Positions 36,090-57,500 of a stretch of DNA of 64,000 nucleotides are shown one piece after another. The stretch covers positions 13,899,408 to 13,963,407 of the forward strand of contig NC_064046.1 of the NCBI RefSeq assembly GCF_932526225.1, in the 5' to 3' direction. The notes under the pieces were generated by a model, which saw nothing but the letters and a program-made list of their open reading frames with translations, did no database searches and was not told where the DNA came from. A program made the position numbers and the translations under genes. Origin of the DNA: Nematostella vectensis (taxonomy: Eukaryota; Cnidaria; Anthozoa; Actiniaria; Edwardsiidae). Numbering within the stretch: position 1 is the first letter of the stretch; each line of letters starts with the position of its first letter.

Positions 36090-39000
36090 CTAGCATTCTA
36101 AGCCCTGTCTGCCGAGGTCAAGAGAATAGTTTACTTGCCCCATCTAATTCTAAACACCATCTCTGCCTAGTCCATTAGGTTACAAGACCCATCTAGATCT
36201 CTGCGTCATGCCTGCCCAGGTCAATAGGACACTAGACCCATCTAGATCTATATGTCATGCCTGCCCAGGTGAATAGGTCACTAGACCCATCTAGATCTAT
36301 ACGTCATGCCTGCCCAGGTCAATAGGTCACTAGACCCATCTAGATCTATACATCATGCCTGCCCATGTCAATAGGTTACTAGACCCATCTAGATCTATAT
36401 GTCATGCCTGCCCAGGTCAATAGGTCACTAGACCCATCTAGATCTCTACGTCATGCCTGCCCAGGTCAATAGGACACTAGACCCATCTAGATCTATATGT
36501 CATGCCTGCCCAGGTCAATAGGCTACTAGACCCATCTAGATCTATACGTCATGCCTGCCCAGGTCAATAGGTCACAAGACCCATCTAGATCTATACGTCA
36601 TGCCTGCCCAGGTCAATAGGACACTAGACCCATCTAGATCTATATGTCATGCCTGCCCAGGTCAATAGGTCACTAGACCCATCTAGATCTATACGTCATG
36701 CCTCCCCAGGTCAATAGGTCACTAGACCCATCTAGATCTATACGTCATGCCTGCCCAGGTCAATAGGTCACAAGACCCATCTAGATCTATACGTCATGCC
36801 TGCCCAGGTCAATAGGACACTAGACCCATCTAGATCTATACGTCATGCCTGCCCAGGTCAATAGGTTACTAGACCCATCTAGATCTATATGTCATGCCTG
36901 CCCAGGTCAATAGGTCACAAGACCCATCTAGATCTATACGTCATGTCTCCCCAGGTCAATAGGTCACTAGACCCATCTAGATCTATACGTCATGCCTGCC
37001 CAGGTCAATAGGTTACTAGACCCATCTAGATCTCTACGTCATGCCTGCCCAGGTCAATAGGCTACTAGACCCATCTAGATCTATACGTCATGCCTGCCCA
37101 GGTCAATAGGACACTAGACCCATCTAGATCTATACGTCATGCCTGCCCAGGTCAATAGGACACTAGACCCATCTAGATCTATATGTCATGTCTGCCCAGG
37201 TCAATAGGTCACAAGACCCATCTAGATCTATACGTCATGCCTGCCCAGGTCAATAGGACACTAGACCCATCTAGATCTATACGTCATGCCTGCCCAGGTC
37301 AATAGGTCACAAGACCCATCTAGATCTATATGTCATGCCTCCCCAGGTCAATAGGTCACTAGACCCATCTAGATCTATACGTCATGCCTGCCCAGGTCAA
37401 TAGGTCACTAGACCCATCTAGATCTATACGTCATGCCTGCCCAGGTCAATAGGTCACAAGACCCATCTAGATCTATACGTCATGCCTGCCCAGGTCAATA
37501 GGTCACAAGACCCATCTAGATCTATATGTCATGCCTCCCCAGGTCAATAGGTCACTAGACCCATCTAGATCTATATGTCATGCCTGCCCAGGTCAATAGG
37601 TCACTAGACCCATCTAGATCTATACATCATGCCTGCCCAGGTCAATAGGTCACTAGACCCATCTAGATCTATACGTCATGCCTGCCCAGGTCAATAGGTC
37701 ACAAGACCCATCTAGATTTATATGTCATGCCTGCCCAGGTCAATAGGTCACTAGACCCATCTAGATCTATACGTCATGCCTGCCCAGGTCAATAGGTTAC
37801 TAGACCCATCTAGATATATACGTCATGCCTGCCCAGGTCAATAGGACACTAGACCCATCTACATCTATACGTCATGCCTGCCCAGGTCAATAGGTCACTA
37901 GACCCATCTAGATCTCTACGTCATGCCTGCCCAGGTCAATAGGACACTAGACCCATCTAGATCTATACGTCATGCCTGCCCAGGTCAATAGGTTACTAGA
38001 CCCATCTAGATCTATACGTCATGCCTGCCCAGGTCAATAGGTCACAAGACCCATCTAGATCTATACGTCATGCCTCCACAGGTCAATAGGTCACTAGACC
38101 CATCTAGATCTATACGTCATGCCTGCCCAGGTCAATAGGTCACTAGACCCATCTAGATCTATACGTCATGCCTGCCCAGGTCAATAGGTCACTAGACCCA
38201 TCTAGATCTATACGTCATGCCTGCCCAGGTCAATAGGTCACAAGACCCATCTAGATTTATATGTCATGCCTGCCCAGGTCAATAGGTCACTAGACCCATC
38301 TAGATCTATACGTCATGCCTGCCCAGGTCAATAGGTTACTAGACCCATCTAGATATATACGTCATGCCTGCCCAGGTCAATAGGACACTAGACCCATCTA
38401 CATCTATACGTCATGCCTGCCCAGGTCAATAGGTCACTAGACCCATCTAGATCTCTACGTCATGCCTCCCCAGGTCAATAGGACACTAGACCCATCTAGA
38501 TCTATACGTCATGCCTGCCCAGGTCAATAGGACACTAGACCCATCTAGATCTATACGTCATGCCTGCCCAGGTCAATAGGTCACTAGACCCATCTAGATC
38601 TATACGTCATGCCTGCCCAGGTCAATAGGTCACAAGACCCATCTAGATCTATACGTCATGCCTGCCCAGGTCAATAGGACACTAGACCCATCTAGATCTA
38701 TACGTCATGCCTGCCCAGGTCAATAGGTTACTAGACCCATCAAGATCTATATGTCATGCCTGCCCAGGTCAATAGGTAACTAGACCCATCTACATCTATA
38801 TGTCATGCCTCCCCAGGTCAATAGGACACTAGACCCATCTAGATCTATACGTCATGCCTGCCCAGGTCAATAGGTCACTAGACCCATCTAGATCTATACG
38901 TCATGCCTGCCCAGGTCAATAGGTCACAAGACCCATCTAGATCTATATGTCATGCCTGCCCAGGTCAATAGGTTACTAGACCCATCTAGATCTATATGTC

Positions 39001-39582
39001 ATGCCTGCCCAGGTCAATAGGTCACAAGACCCATCTAGATCTATACGTCATGCCTCCCCAGGTCAATAGGACACTAGACCCATCTAGATCTATACATCAT
39101 GCCTGCCCAGGTCAATAGGTCACTAGACCCATCTAGATCTATACATCATGCCTGCCCAGGTCAATAGGACACTAGACCCATCTAGATCTATACGTCATGC
39201 CTGCCCAGGTCAATAGGTTACTAGACCCATCTAGATCTATACGTCATGCCTCCCCAGGTCAATAGGACACTAGACCCATCTACATCTATACGTCATGCCT
39301 GCCCAGGTCAATAGGACACTAGACCCATCTAGATCTAGATGTCATGCCTGCCCAGGTCAATAGGTTACTAGACCCATCTAGATCTATACGTCATGCCTCC
39401 CCAGGTCAATAGGACACTAGACCCATCTACATCTATACGTCATGCCTGCCCAGGTCAATAGGACACTAGACCCATCTAGATCTATACGTCATGCCTGCCC
39501 AGGTCAATAGGTCACAAGACCCATCTAGATCTATATGTCATGCCTGCCCAGGTCAATAGGTTACTAGACCCATCTAGATCTT
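36090..39582. repeat. 49-bp satellite array, about 71 units, 3.5 kb
   Basis: Unit of 49 bp containing CCCATCTAGATCTATACGTC, ATGCCTGCCCAGG and TCAATAGGTCACTAGA. The first two or three units (36090-36170) are degenerate and the rest very uniform, with recurrent variants: ATACG/ATATG, GGTCAC/GGACAC/GGTTAC, CACTAG/CACAAG, CTGCCC/CTCCCC. A block of about 7 units near 37660-37990 recurs 539 bp (11 units) later with the same rare variants (AGATTTATATG, AGATATATACG, TACATCTATACG, GATCTCTACG), so a higher-order duplication has occurred. There are no spacers, so it is not a CRISPR array. Confidence 0.97.
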
Positions 39583-40386
39583 ACCTATCCAAATACACAC
39601 AGACATTCAATCACTTTCTTTATAACAGACAAAGGCTTCACCCAGAGTCAAATCAATCAATTCACAGTGTTTACCCAGGTAAATTAGGTTTTTGGCTAGA
39701 TCATCCTGTACCACGCATCTCACAGTGTTTTGAAATACCGCATGGCCGAATGTTTTTTGCTCCTTTACCGCAAGCTCATACAAAAAAGGGCCAATACCGC
39801 AAAACCCAACGTCCCCCCCCCCCCCATCACCCTCTGGACACAAGTCTGTAAAGTTTTATGTTGGCTGCATGCACTACTGGAGTTAAACCTGTGATTTTTC
39901 TGTGATATTCCTGTGAAAAGGTTGTGATTTGAACAGAAAAACCACATGTAGTACTGATGATTTGGCGCCATTATATTAATAAGCCATTATACATTGTTTA
40001 TTACCCAGAAGTCCCTGGGAACAAGGTTGGCCAGACGAAACCACACGATCGAAATTGAATAAACAAAAGCCTTCGCGGCTGTTTTGGTGAAGGAGTGTTT
40101 TGGTGAAGGAGTACAGCTCGAAGATAATTACAGGTTAAGTAAACTATCATATTTTACTTAAACTTCCACTCTTCGTTAAAAATAAAATCACCTTTTCTCA
40201 CCTCGAATTTCGAGCCATCTTTAACTGACAGCACGCTTGGTGCCTTGTATCTTGATCTTTTTAAAGATGTGAAGCATGAATGGAAATGAAGCCCACAAAC
40301 GATATGACGTCTTTTTATCGCATTCACTTCTATAAAACAATAAAACTACTCCAGATATCCTGTCCCTGCTCTTTCAAAATCAACTG
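39583..40386. other. Upstream region of the ALT gene
   Basis: No coding exon supported. A TATAAAA sequence at 40331-40337 is a possible TATA box about 160 bp before the main ATG. A C run of about 14 lies near 39815. Confidence 0.35.
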
Positions 40387-40494
40387 ATGTCTCAAAAGAA
40401 TGCAAAATCGTGCCATTCATTTAAAAGGAGACTGGCAACAACCTTAACATTTCCCCCATATAGCTTGGGCTCCCTGTGTGAAGTAAATAACAAA
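40387..40494 (+). other. In-frame upstream extension of ALT (possible mitochondrial presequence)
   Basis: An ATG at 40387 is in frame with the main ALT start and no stop intervenes, adding 36 residues. The extension is rich in Lys, Arg, Ser and Thr with a single acidic residue (e.g. KSCHSFKRRLATTLTF), as in mitochondrial targeting peptides. Animal ALTs exist in cytosolic and mitochondrial forms. Whether transcripts begin upstream of this ATG cannot be seen. Confidence 0.4.
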
Positions 40495-49432
<8,938 letters not shown>

Positions 49433-50628
49433 AGGAAATGGCGTCTGGTGATAAAATCAAGACCGGAGGAATCCCTCCTGCATAATTACAGAATTACAGG
49501 TGAATCTCCCAACGGAATAGCACCCTGAACGCAACCTCTCAAAGTCGCGATATCAAATTCTTCAGCCAAAACTCTAGACCTATTTATAGTTAAGTACTTT
49601 AGAGTACGTTAAATATAAGCTGCATTTTGAGTCTCCATTTCGAGGGTGTTCCATACGGAGGTTTAACTGTTAATGCCTTTTTATTTAAGCGAAGTATTTC
49701 AGTATATGCATGCACTAGTCCGGCATAAAAAGGACCTGACGTTTTTGTATGTAGTATTCGTTGGAAAATACATTAGGTCATCCGGATTCTCATTCTCCGA
49801 AAAAATGCGAGACGACTGGGGACGAGTCAGGCACGAGGGACATTTTCCTAGTACCCTATGGAGGGGTAGGGGCGGGAAGGTATTCCGTTCCGTGTAACCA
49901 CTTGTCTACAACTTGTTCCTAATATTAGGTATTAGCAGGAGCAGAAAACTTGTACTAGATGCCCTCACTAAACTACAAAATAAAACATTCACAACTGATT
50001 TGTCTTTTTATACTTCATGTTTGATGTAATACAGACCAAAGAATACTAAAGGTTAATACATTTCTTTAATTGCTTCAATCATTCACAATCAGAAATATAT
50101 TTATATTAAAGGTTAATATTACATATATTTTAAAATATTTAGATTACAAAACGATTGATATTTGAAATAGAAAAAGATACAAAATATAACTTTCGCAACA
50201 AATGTTCATTGTAAAGAGTTGGTGAAGAATCGAATCTTGAAAATATCTATTTCTACATTTGCTATCTAAAGACGAAATACTAAGAGTTTGCAATTCGTAT
50301 TGAATTAAATCCTAAATGGAATTCAGTAATCTATTAATATTTTCAAAAAAATGTATTCTATTAATGATGTGTAGTAGTAGGAATTTAAATATGAGAGATT
50401 AGGGTGTGGTTTTAAAAAGGTTTGTCAGAAATAACTGATAGGAATATTACAAAGATAAATATTAGATGGTTTAGGGAGGTACTTATCTAAGGGTGCTGTT
50501 TTAAAAGGATTGGTTGAAAGGAAGGATGAGGGTTGTGAGTTAGTCCTAGTATAGTTACTAAGTCCAGTGGTAAATGCAGAAGTATTTGTTCCAGAAAGGG
50601 TTCTTATCTTATCCAATAGGGCGAAGGA
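49433..50628. other. Convergent 3' intergenic region
   Basis: Tail-to-tail space between ALT (+) and ELMO (-), AT-rich after 49980. Minus-strand poly(A)-like signals for ELMO occur at 50065-50070 (ATTAAA) and 49680-49685 (AATAAA). Using the latter would make the two 3' UTRs overlap. No gene here. Confidence 0.4.
49979..49984 (+). terminator. Candidate poly(A) signal of ALT
   Basis: AATAAA, 547 nt past the ALT stop codon, is the first canonical signal seen in a plausible 3' UTR position. The cleavage site is unproven. Confidence 0.5.
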
Positions 50629-51510
50629 GGGATGGTGTTTGTGTGTTAGAAATCTAGAGGTTGCGAGGTAGGGGTGGTAGTTGAGGGATGGTGGTTGTGT
50701 GTTAGAAATCTAGAGGGGCGAGGAAGGGGTGGTAGTTGAGGGATGGTGGTTGTGTGTTAGAAATCTAGAGGGGCGAGGTAGGGGTGGTAGTTGAGGGATG
50801 GTGGTTGTGTGTTAGAAATCTAGAGGGGCATGGTAGGGGTGGTAGTTGAGGGATGGTGGTTGTGTGTTAGAAATCTAGAGGGGCGAGGTAGGGGTGGTAG
50901 TTGAGGGATGGTGGTTGTGTGTTAGAAATCTAGAGGGGCGAGGAAGGGGTGGTAGCTGAGGGATGGTGTTTGTGTGTTAGAAATCTAGAGGGGCGAGGTA
51001 GGGGTGGTAGTTGAGGGATGGTGGTTGTGTGTTAGAAATCTAGAGGGGCGAGGAAGGGGTGGTAGTTGAGGGATGGTGGTTGTGTGTTAGACATCTAGAG
51101 GGGCGAGGTAGGGGTGGTAGTTGAGGGATGGTGTTTGTGTGTTAGAAATCTAGAGGGGCGAGGAAGGGGTGGTAGTTGAGGGATGGTGGTTGTGTGTTAG
51201 AAATCTAGAGGGGCGAGGAAGGGGTGGTAGCTGAGGGATGGTGTTTGTGTGTTAGAAATCTAGAGGGGCGAGGAAGGGGTGGTAGTTGAGGGATGGTGGT
51301 TGTGTGTTAGAAATCTAGAGGGGCGAGGAAGGGGTGGTAGTTGAGGGATGGTGGTTGTGTGTTAGAAATCTAGAGGGGCGAGGTAGGGGTGGTAGTTGAG
51401 GGATGGTGCTTGTGTGTTAGAAATCTAGAGGGGCGAGGAAGGGGTGGTAGTTGAGGGATGGTGGTTGTGTGTTAGAAATCTAGAGGGGCGAGGAAGGGAT
51501 GGTAGCTGAA
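50629..51510. repeat. 55-bp G-rich minisatellite, 16 units, abutting the ELMO stop codon
   Basis: Unit GGATGGTGGTTGTGTGTTAG, then AAATCTAGAGGGGCGAGG, then AAGGGGTGGTAGTTGAG. It runs up to the base before the ELMO stop (51511-51513) and therefore lies in the ELMO 3' UTR, where the mRNA is C-rich and the opposite strand G-rich with clustered G runs. The unit word TTAGAAAT equals the + strand of the last ELMO codons and stop (TTAGAAATT), so the unit may include a copy of the gene end. Confidence 0.95.
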
Positions 51511-54500
51511 TTAGAAATTGTAGACAAAGTCGTAGTTGGGGGGCTCAGGGGGAATTGCAGGGGGGCTTTCTGGGATTGAGATATTCTCGAGGTCCAACAA
51601 TCGGAGTTTCATCTCCATGTTCAGAAGGGTTTCCAGGTCTTCTTGAGCCTCTTTTGATGGCATCTGGAAAGTCAGAGAAGAATATGAATTCATTACATAC
51701 AGCTGCTTGCTTGAACTCATGACACTTTGCATTTAAAGCAAGCCGAGCAAGCAAATATAAGTCATGCGCCAATGTTCATCGGCTGGTAATTAAACACTTG
51801 TTTAGAACCAAAGAGTGGCAGGCACTTCGCATACCCTCTCCCCCTCAGCCTTGACTTGCTGAGTGGTAGAGGGTATGCACACATTTACAAAACACGGGGT
51901 TGCACACGATTCCTGTGGTTACGCTAGCTGCGCTGTTCAAGCTGGAATTTAATCATAGTTAACCCCAGTAAGAATACTACTGTGAGTTCACGTACCTCTT
52001 TGTTGAGTAGTGTTGATATCCCGTCGACCCAAATTGCAAACTAAGAATTAAAAAACATTATTCAGCCGATGCACCTTATAATTCTTTAAAGCTTATGCCA
52101 TCGTCTTGTATCTGCGCTGTCGTATTCGAGCTGAATGGAGAGCAATTAGCCCAATCTCTTTTATTATCTAAAGTCACTACTACTGACAGTCGGGTTTTTA
52201 AGTGGTCAACACTTCAGTGAGAAGAGTGAAGGCAAAATTCTGTAACCTGCCTTTGGTAGAATAGTACTAGTGGGTATCACATCAAACATTAAAATTGTGT
52301 GATCCAGAGAATAATACCCTTCACGAACTATTTCTTATAGGCTCCACCCTTTCCATCTGGGATACCCCCTAGAAGTGGCTAAAATACAATAAGAGGAAGG
52401 TGTTATTAGATGGGAATCAAATTCCAAAGGCTCCACCTTCCAAGATTCCCACTTCTCTGTGTGCGTGTGTGTAAGGGGAGGGGTCACATATTGCAGGCAA
52501 TCCTTGGAGCGTGACAGTGGATAGGAACTGCAAGCCCTATTCGGTACTTACCACGTTTGGGTTGGGAGCTATAAAGTTGAGGTACTCTGTCTTGTCATCG
52601 CGTTCATACTCCAATGAGAAGAAAAGATGATGCAGCTGCATAAACAACAAAGAATATTAACGCTTCGGGTCCTTGTTCTACTCTTGAGGATTAATAGAGA
52701 CAGCAGCCGATATTGTAATTACCAAATTTTTGAACAAGAAAGTGCACGCTCGTACCTTTTTCCAGTCTTTGATGTCCTTGGCGTGAGGATAGTCTTTGCC
52801 AACCAGCAGTTGCTTGATACCAGCAATGGGCACTATCACAGAATATGGAGGGTTAGAAGCGTCACGAAAAACTAACTTGAAACCGAACCATAATACGTAC
52901 CTAATTTGCTACTGCAACAAGAATTCAAATAAAGAGACTGAATATACATGTAATATATATTAAATACACAAGGGGTCGTCTACCCCTTGTCACTTGTGTT
53001 TGTTTGGAAGTGCCTCTAGGGCGGCCGTCTGCTCCTTGTCACTTATGTTGGAAGTGCCTCAAAGGTGGTGTCTGGCAGTCTTCACTTACATTTGTTTTGA
53101 AGTGCCTCCAAGGCTGGGGTCTGCCCCTCTTCACAATCGCCATAATGAAGGAACTTCAGGTTGGGCGACAAACGGCAGAACCAGAACTTATCTGAAGAAA
53201 AAAAAGAAATTGTACATTCACGTTGATTATTTTCATCTGTTTAGGTGACTATAATGCCATTCTTTGTCAATAGCTACTATTTTGGGATTAACCCAAAGTG
53301 CGAACGCATCTGGTCTGAACGTCTTGTATCGAATGATAGAAATCGATTGAAAAAGTAAACTGGATAAAATTGATTGAAAAAGGAGAGCTTTCTTTGAGGT
53401 AGGTCGTGTAACATTCCGAAACATTCAACAACTATTTTCGTGCACTAGATTGGATAGGGAACTGGTAGTCGCTCTCTTTTCTTGCTTTACCTCGAACATG
53501 ACGCTTGCCACCCTTGTCAAATAAACGCCCTTCCTTTAGTTGCTCGAGACGCTGAAATATAAATTAAGAATGATGAATAGGTCGAACATTGTGGTATATC
53601 ATAGTAGTAAACTAGTATGCAAGAATCATAGTTTATTGTCAACTAGTATGCAAGAATCATAGTTTATTAGGGGATTCCGTTGTATGCTAATGCACACTGG
53701 AGTATTTCCTTGCCACGTTGAGTAATGAGTATGTCAACCATATAGAACGACGTTTCTATGGTTTTCTTCTTTTACTTCATGACTGATCGTACATAGTTCT
53801 TAATGTTCTATCAACATTAGTATTAGACAAAAAGTCTAGGCACGATTGAGAAACCAACCTGCTGTCGAACGATGTTTTTTAATTCAGGAAGAATCTGTTG
53901 TCTGAGTTCACTGTAAAAAAAGACGTATGCTAATCAGTAAAATCTAATAGCAGATTTAATCATAAGGGGAGAGGGGCGGATCCTAAACTCAAAAAGAAGT
54001 GGCATACTTATATGTTGGTATAACTTGTATAGCGAGAATATATAATTTGGATTTTTCCATTATTCAGACTACAGATACATCCTACTTCCCACTGCAGGTT
54101 ACAATAATATGTCATTGTGCTCAATGAACAACTACTATCACTAAAGATGGTACCATGGGAGAGCGTTGACAGTAATTCTTTTCGTCCCCCAATACAGGTT
54201 AGTTCAGTGCATTCTAACGCCTCTGAAGGAAGTCTCACCCTGAATTGAGCCTGGCGGAATTCCAGTGCATTAGGCTTGATAAGCGAAGCCGATAAAACTG
54301 GATTTTACGTCCTTACCGACCTGATTGAATTCACAATATAACCCTTAAACAGCGCCTTGAGAGGCCTGTTGCTGTAGCATGGTCACAAAAGTGGATAAAC
54401 AAGACAGCTGGCACTTCTAATCTAGCATGGCCCAAAATTTTGACTTACACAACAGGCGGGGCTTGTAGTTCTAGCATTGTCCTCTCGTGGAATTCCTGCT

Positions 54501-57500
54501 GCATCAGCTTGAGGATCTGGGTGAAGCCAAGATTCGACACGTAGTTCTGTTGATAAATAAGAAAAAATAGAACAAATGTATGTCTTGTAAAAAATGCTTA
54601 AGTCATTACTCGTCTATTATAAACACCTGAAAAATATGGGTTTCAGCTCTCCAAGTCTCTAAACTCTCTAGCTTAACTTTTAAATTGTTTTTATAGTGAT
54701 TAGCAATAGTTATAGATCTGAGATATTGTTAAGAAGAGCAGCAGGCAACAGATAATAAGAGTAATAATTTTCACAATCCGCTTCTTATTTCTCTTATTAG
54801 ACTTCTTATTTACGAATGTGTCCACCATGTGGCCATAGCCGTAAGAGGCCTCCAATTATTGGGGGTACGATACAGAAACATTAAGAAAACATTGGGGGTA
54901 CAGCCAAGGCCCTACTGGTCATTTCCTTATAATTTCTGAAAATTAGGGGAGGGGGGCATGTGCGAAAATATTGAGTCACCTTGTATTGATCCATGGTAGA
55001 GTGTCTCTCGCCAAGCGACCTAACAATCTGCTCCTTCACAACTGCCATCACCTGTGGACATTAAAGCATCTCTATTCATTTCTATTTACTATCACTGGGT
55101 GGTCTTGTTAGTAGGGGCGTGCCAAAGGTCCTAATGGGACCCTCTTTTAATTTGCACCAAAAAACAAAAGTCCACACCTTCCTTATTGAAGTTGCCCGCA
55201 TCTGCTGCCGGGCATCAGTATCAGTTTCACCTCTCCCACTTACACTCTTTCGGAATTTATAAAATAGAACCGTTATACCCCAAACTTCAAGATTTTATCT
55301 CTAATCTGTATAGCAAAAGCCTGGTCCCCTTCCTTCTTAACACTATTTTTTACCACTCCCTTTACTTTGAGTACAGCTATGACCCTGTTGCATTACCCTA
55401 TTGAAATCACCGGATGTTGCCCTCATTTCACGCCATGTTCTGTTAACTAGCTGAATACAGATACAGAAGAACTCCTCAAAGGCGTTGTCAGTGGTGAAGA
55501 AGATTGGGTAGTATTCGTCGCTAGTTTCAGACGCTGCGAGAAGAAAACAGATTTAGATGGAGTTGACCATTTTCACATTCTAACCACTTTTACGAAAACG
55601 CAGGCACAGCAATACATGCTTAGGTACATAATATAGAGACCATTTTAATAGTCATAGCCATGCACTGCCCTGCAACCTTACATTTTTCCCTCTTTGTTAT
55701 ACGCACGTGGTTCTCCGGTTATCTTGAGGATTTCGCAAAGCATCTTGGTCAGTGCGATGCTTGACTGTGCAAACGGACACTCGCATTCATCACCTCGTGA
55801 GAGGTTCTCCATCACGACCTGCAGTATGACCAGAACAAAACCCAACCTCTCAAATATCACAACATCTGTGTCATATTGACTTTTATTATATACATACTGA
55901 AAAATAATCACTGAAAACTATTCAGTAAATTTCCGTTTGTTCACTGGTCTCAGCAAATCAGAGGCGCGAACGTTGTTGTTTTTCACCATGTCCGCGGTTC
56001 TGATTGGACGAACAATATTTTTTCACTGCACATGAATGGCTTCAATTTCAACACGGGGAGACGGGTGGCTTTTGCATGTCACTTTTGTTATTGAGCTCCA
56101 TTGAGCGAGAGAATGAAATTTTACTGTGAAAATTGAATACAAAGGGTTCAAATGGACAAAAGACAATAGATTTGCTACTCTCAATGACACTGTAGAGGAT
56201 TATGTAGAAAGTCTTGAAAACAAGAATACAAAGGGAAAAACCAAGCGGGATGTAAGGCTGTTGAAACGCTAACATCACAGTCTCGTTGGTGACATTAGCG
56301 AGACAAATTCATTTCACTGTAAGTTTCTGTCTCTCTTCAACTGAACCGTCGAACAGCACAAACCTCGGAGCCTCTGCAGCCAAGTCTAATAAAATGTTAT
56401 GTAATAAGCTCAGTATGTATATAATAAACAAAATACAGCATGGAAAGTGCTTTGTACATTTTTTATTCACACGTTATTTTGAAACCAAAAAACTCACTCT
56501 TCGCTGCGCTCACTCGTTCGTTGTTTGGTACTGCACAACTCGTGAATAAAAAAACGTATCAGCCCTAGCACGAAGCTAAAGGCGCCCTGCACCCTTACCC
56601 ATAAATCACTGTACATCGAACAATATTACTGCCGAATCAGTTGTATCGCGGCCCGCGTTTTCAAAACACGATTTGTTTTGGTTTTCTGTTCCGCTTAGCC
56701 AATCAGAGTCTCGCTTTGTGCACTTCCCTAACCAGACAGTGTCGCGACAGAAAGCCAGGCGCACTAGGCGAGAGATGGCAAGAATCTGATTGGCTTAGAA
56801 TAATTTGACTGGCGGAACAGAAAATCCCAAAAGACAAAAACAAATCGATGTTTTGAAAATGTGGCGTCGCGATACAACATATTCGACAGTAAACTAAACC
56901 TATCAAATCACACAACATCTGTGTCACATTGCCTGGTGCTAAACACAAGGGATACAGACCTACCTTAATGTATTGATCCTGGTGCTTTTTGGAGAAGTAG
57001 ATCATTGCATGCATAGGGAGAAGGCCTGGGGGGGAGTCACTGAAGTCCATCACAGGACTATCGATGTTCTGGATTCAGAATTAATTGTCATATTTTAGTG
57101 TGCTTTGAAATATTGAAAAGAATTAATGAGCAAGGTTGGTTATTAACGGTGCTACAGAACTGAGAGTAGTAAAAGTAGAATAAAAGAGATAATATGGACT
57201 AGAAAACCTCTTTTTAAAAACCCCTAAAATGAAAATTCCCCTTTTTAACGGTAAAAAAACCGTTCCAGAAATGTTAAAAAAATTCTTTTAGTGAGTTGTC
57301 ATTGGTCAATTTGCAGTGCCAGTAAAATACCTAGTAATTTACTATGGTTTAATTTTATAACAAATTTCCTAAGTATCTAGTTTTCTTGAGTGACTACACC
57401 ATTATGAAAAAAAAATGTGTTTTTAACCCTTTGACTCGGCTTCAATTTACCCTAATAGAGATAAGCAAAATTTGAGACTTCGGATTTGACTTGAATGGAA

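Noticed and set aside
36170-39580. Could the regular 49-bp array be a CRISPR or a coding repeat?
   Set aside because: Units abut without spacers, 49 is not a multiple of three, all frames are broken, and the context is an animal genome.
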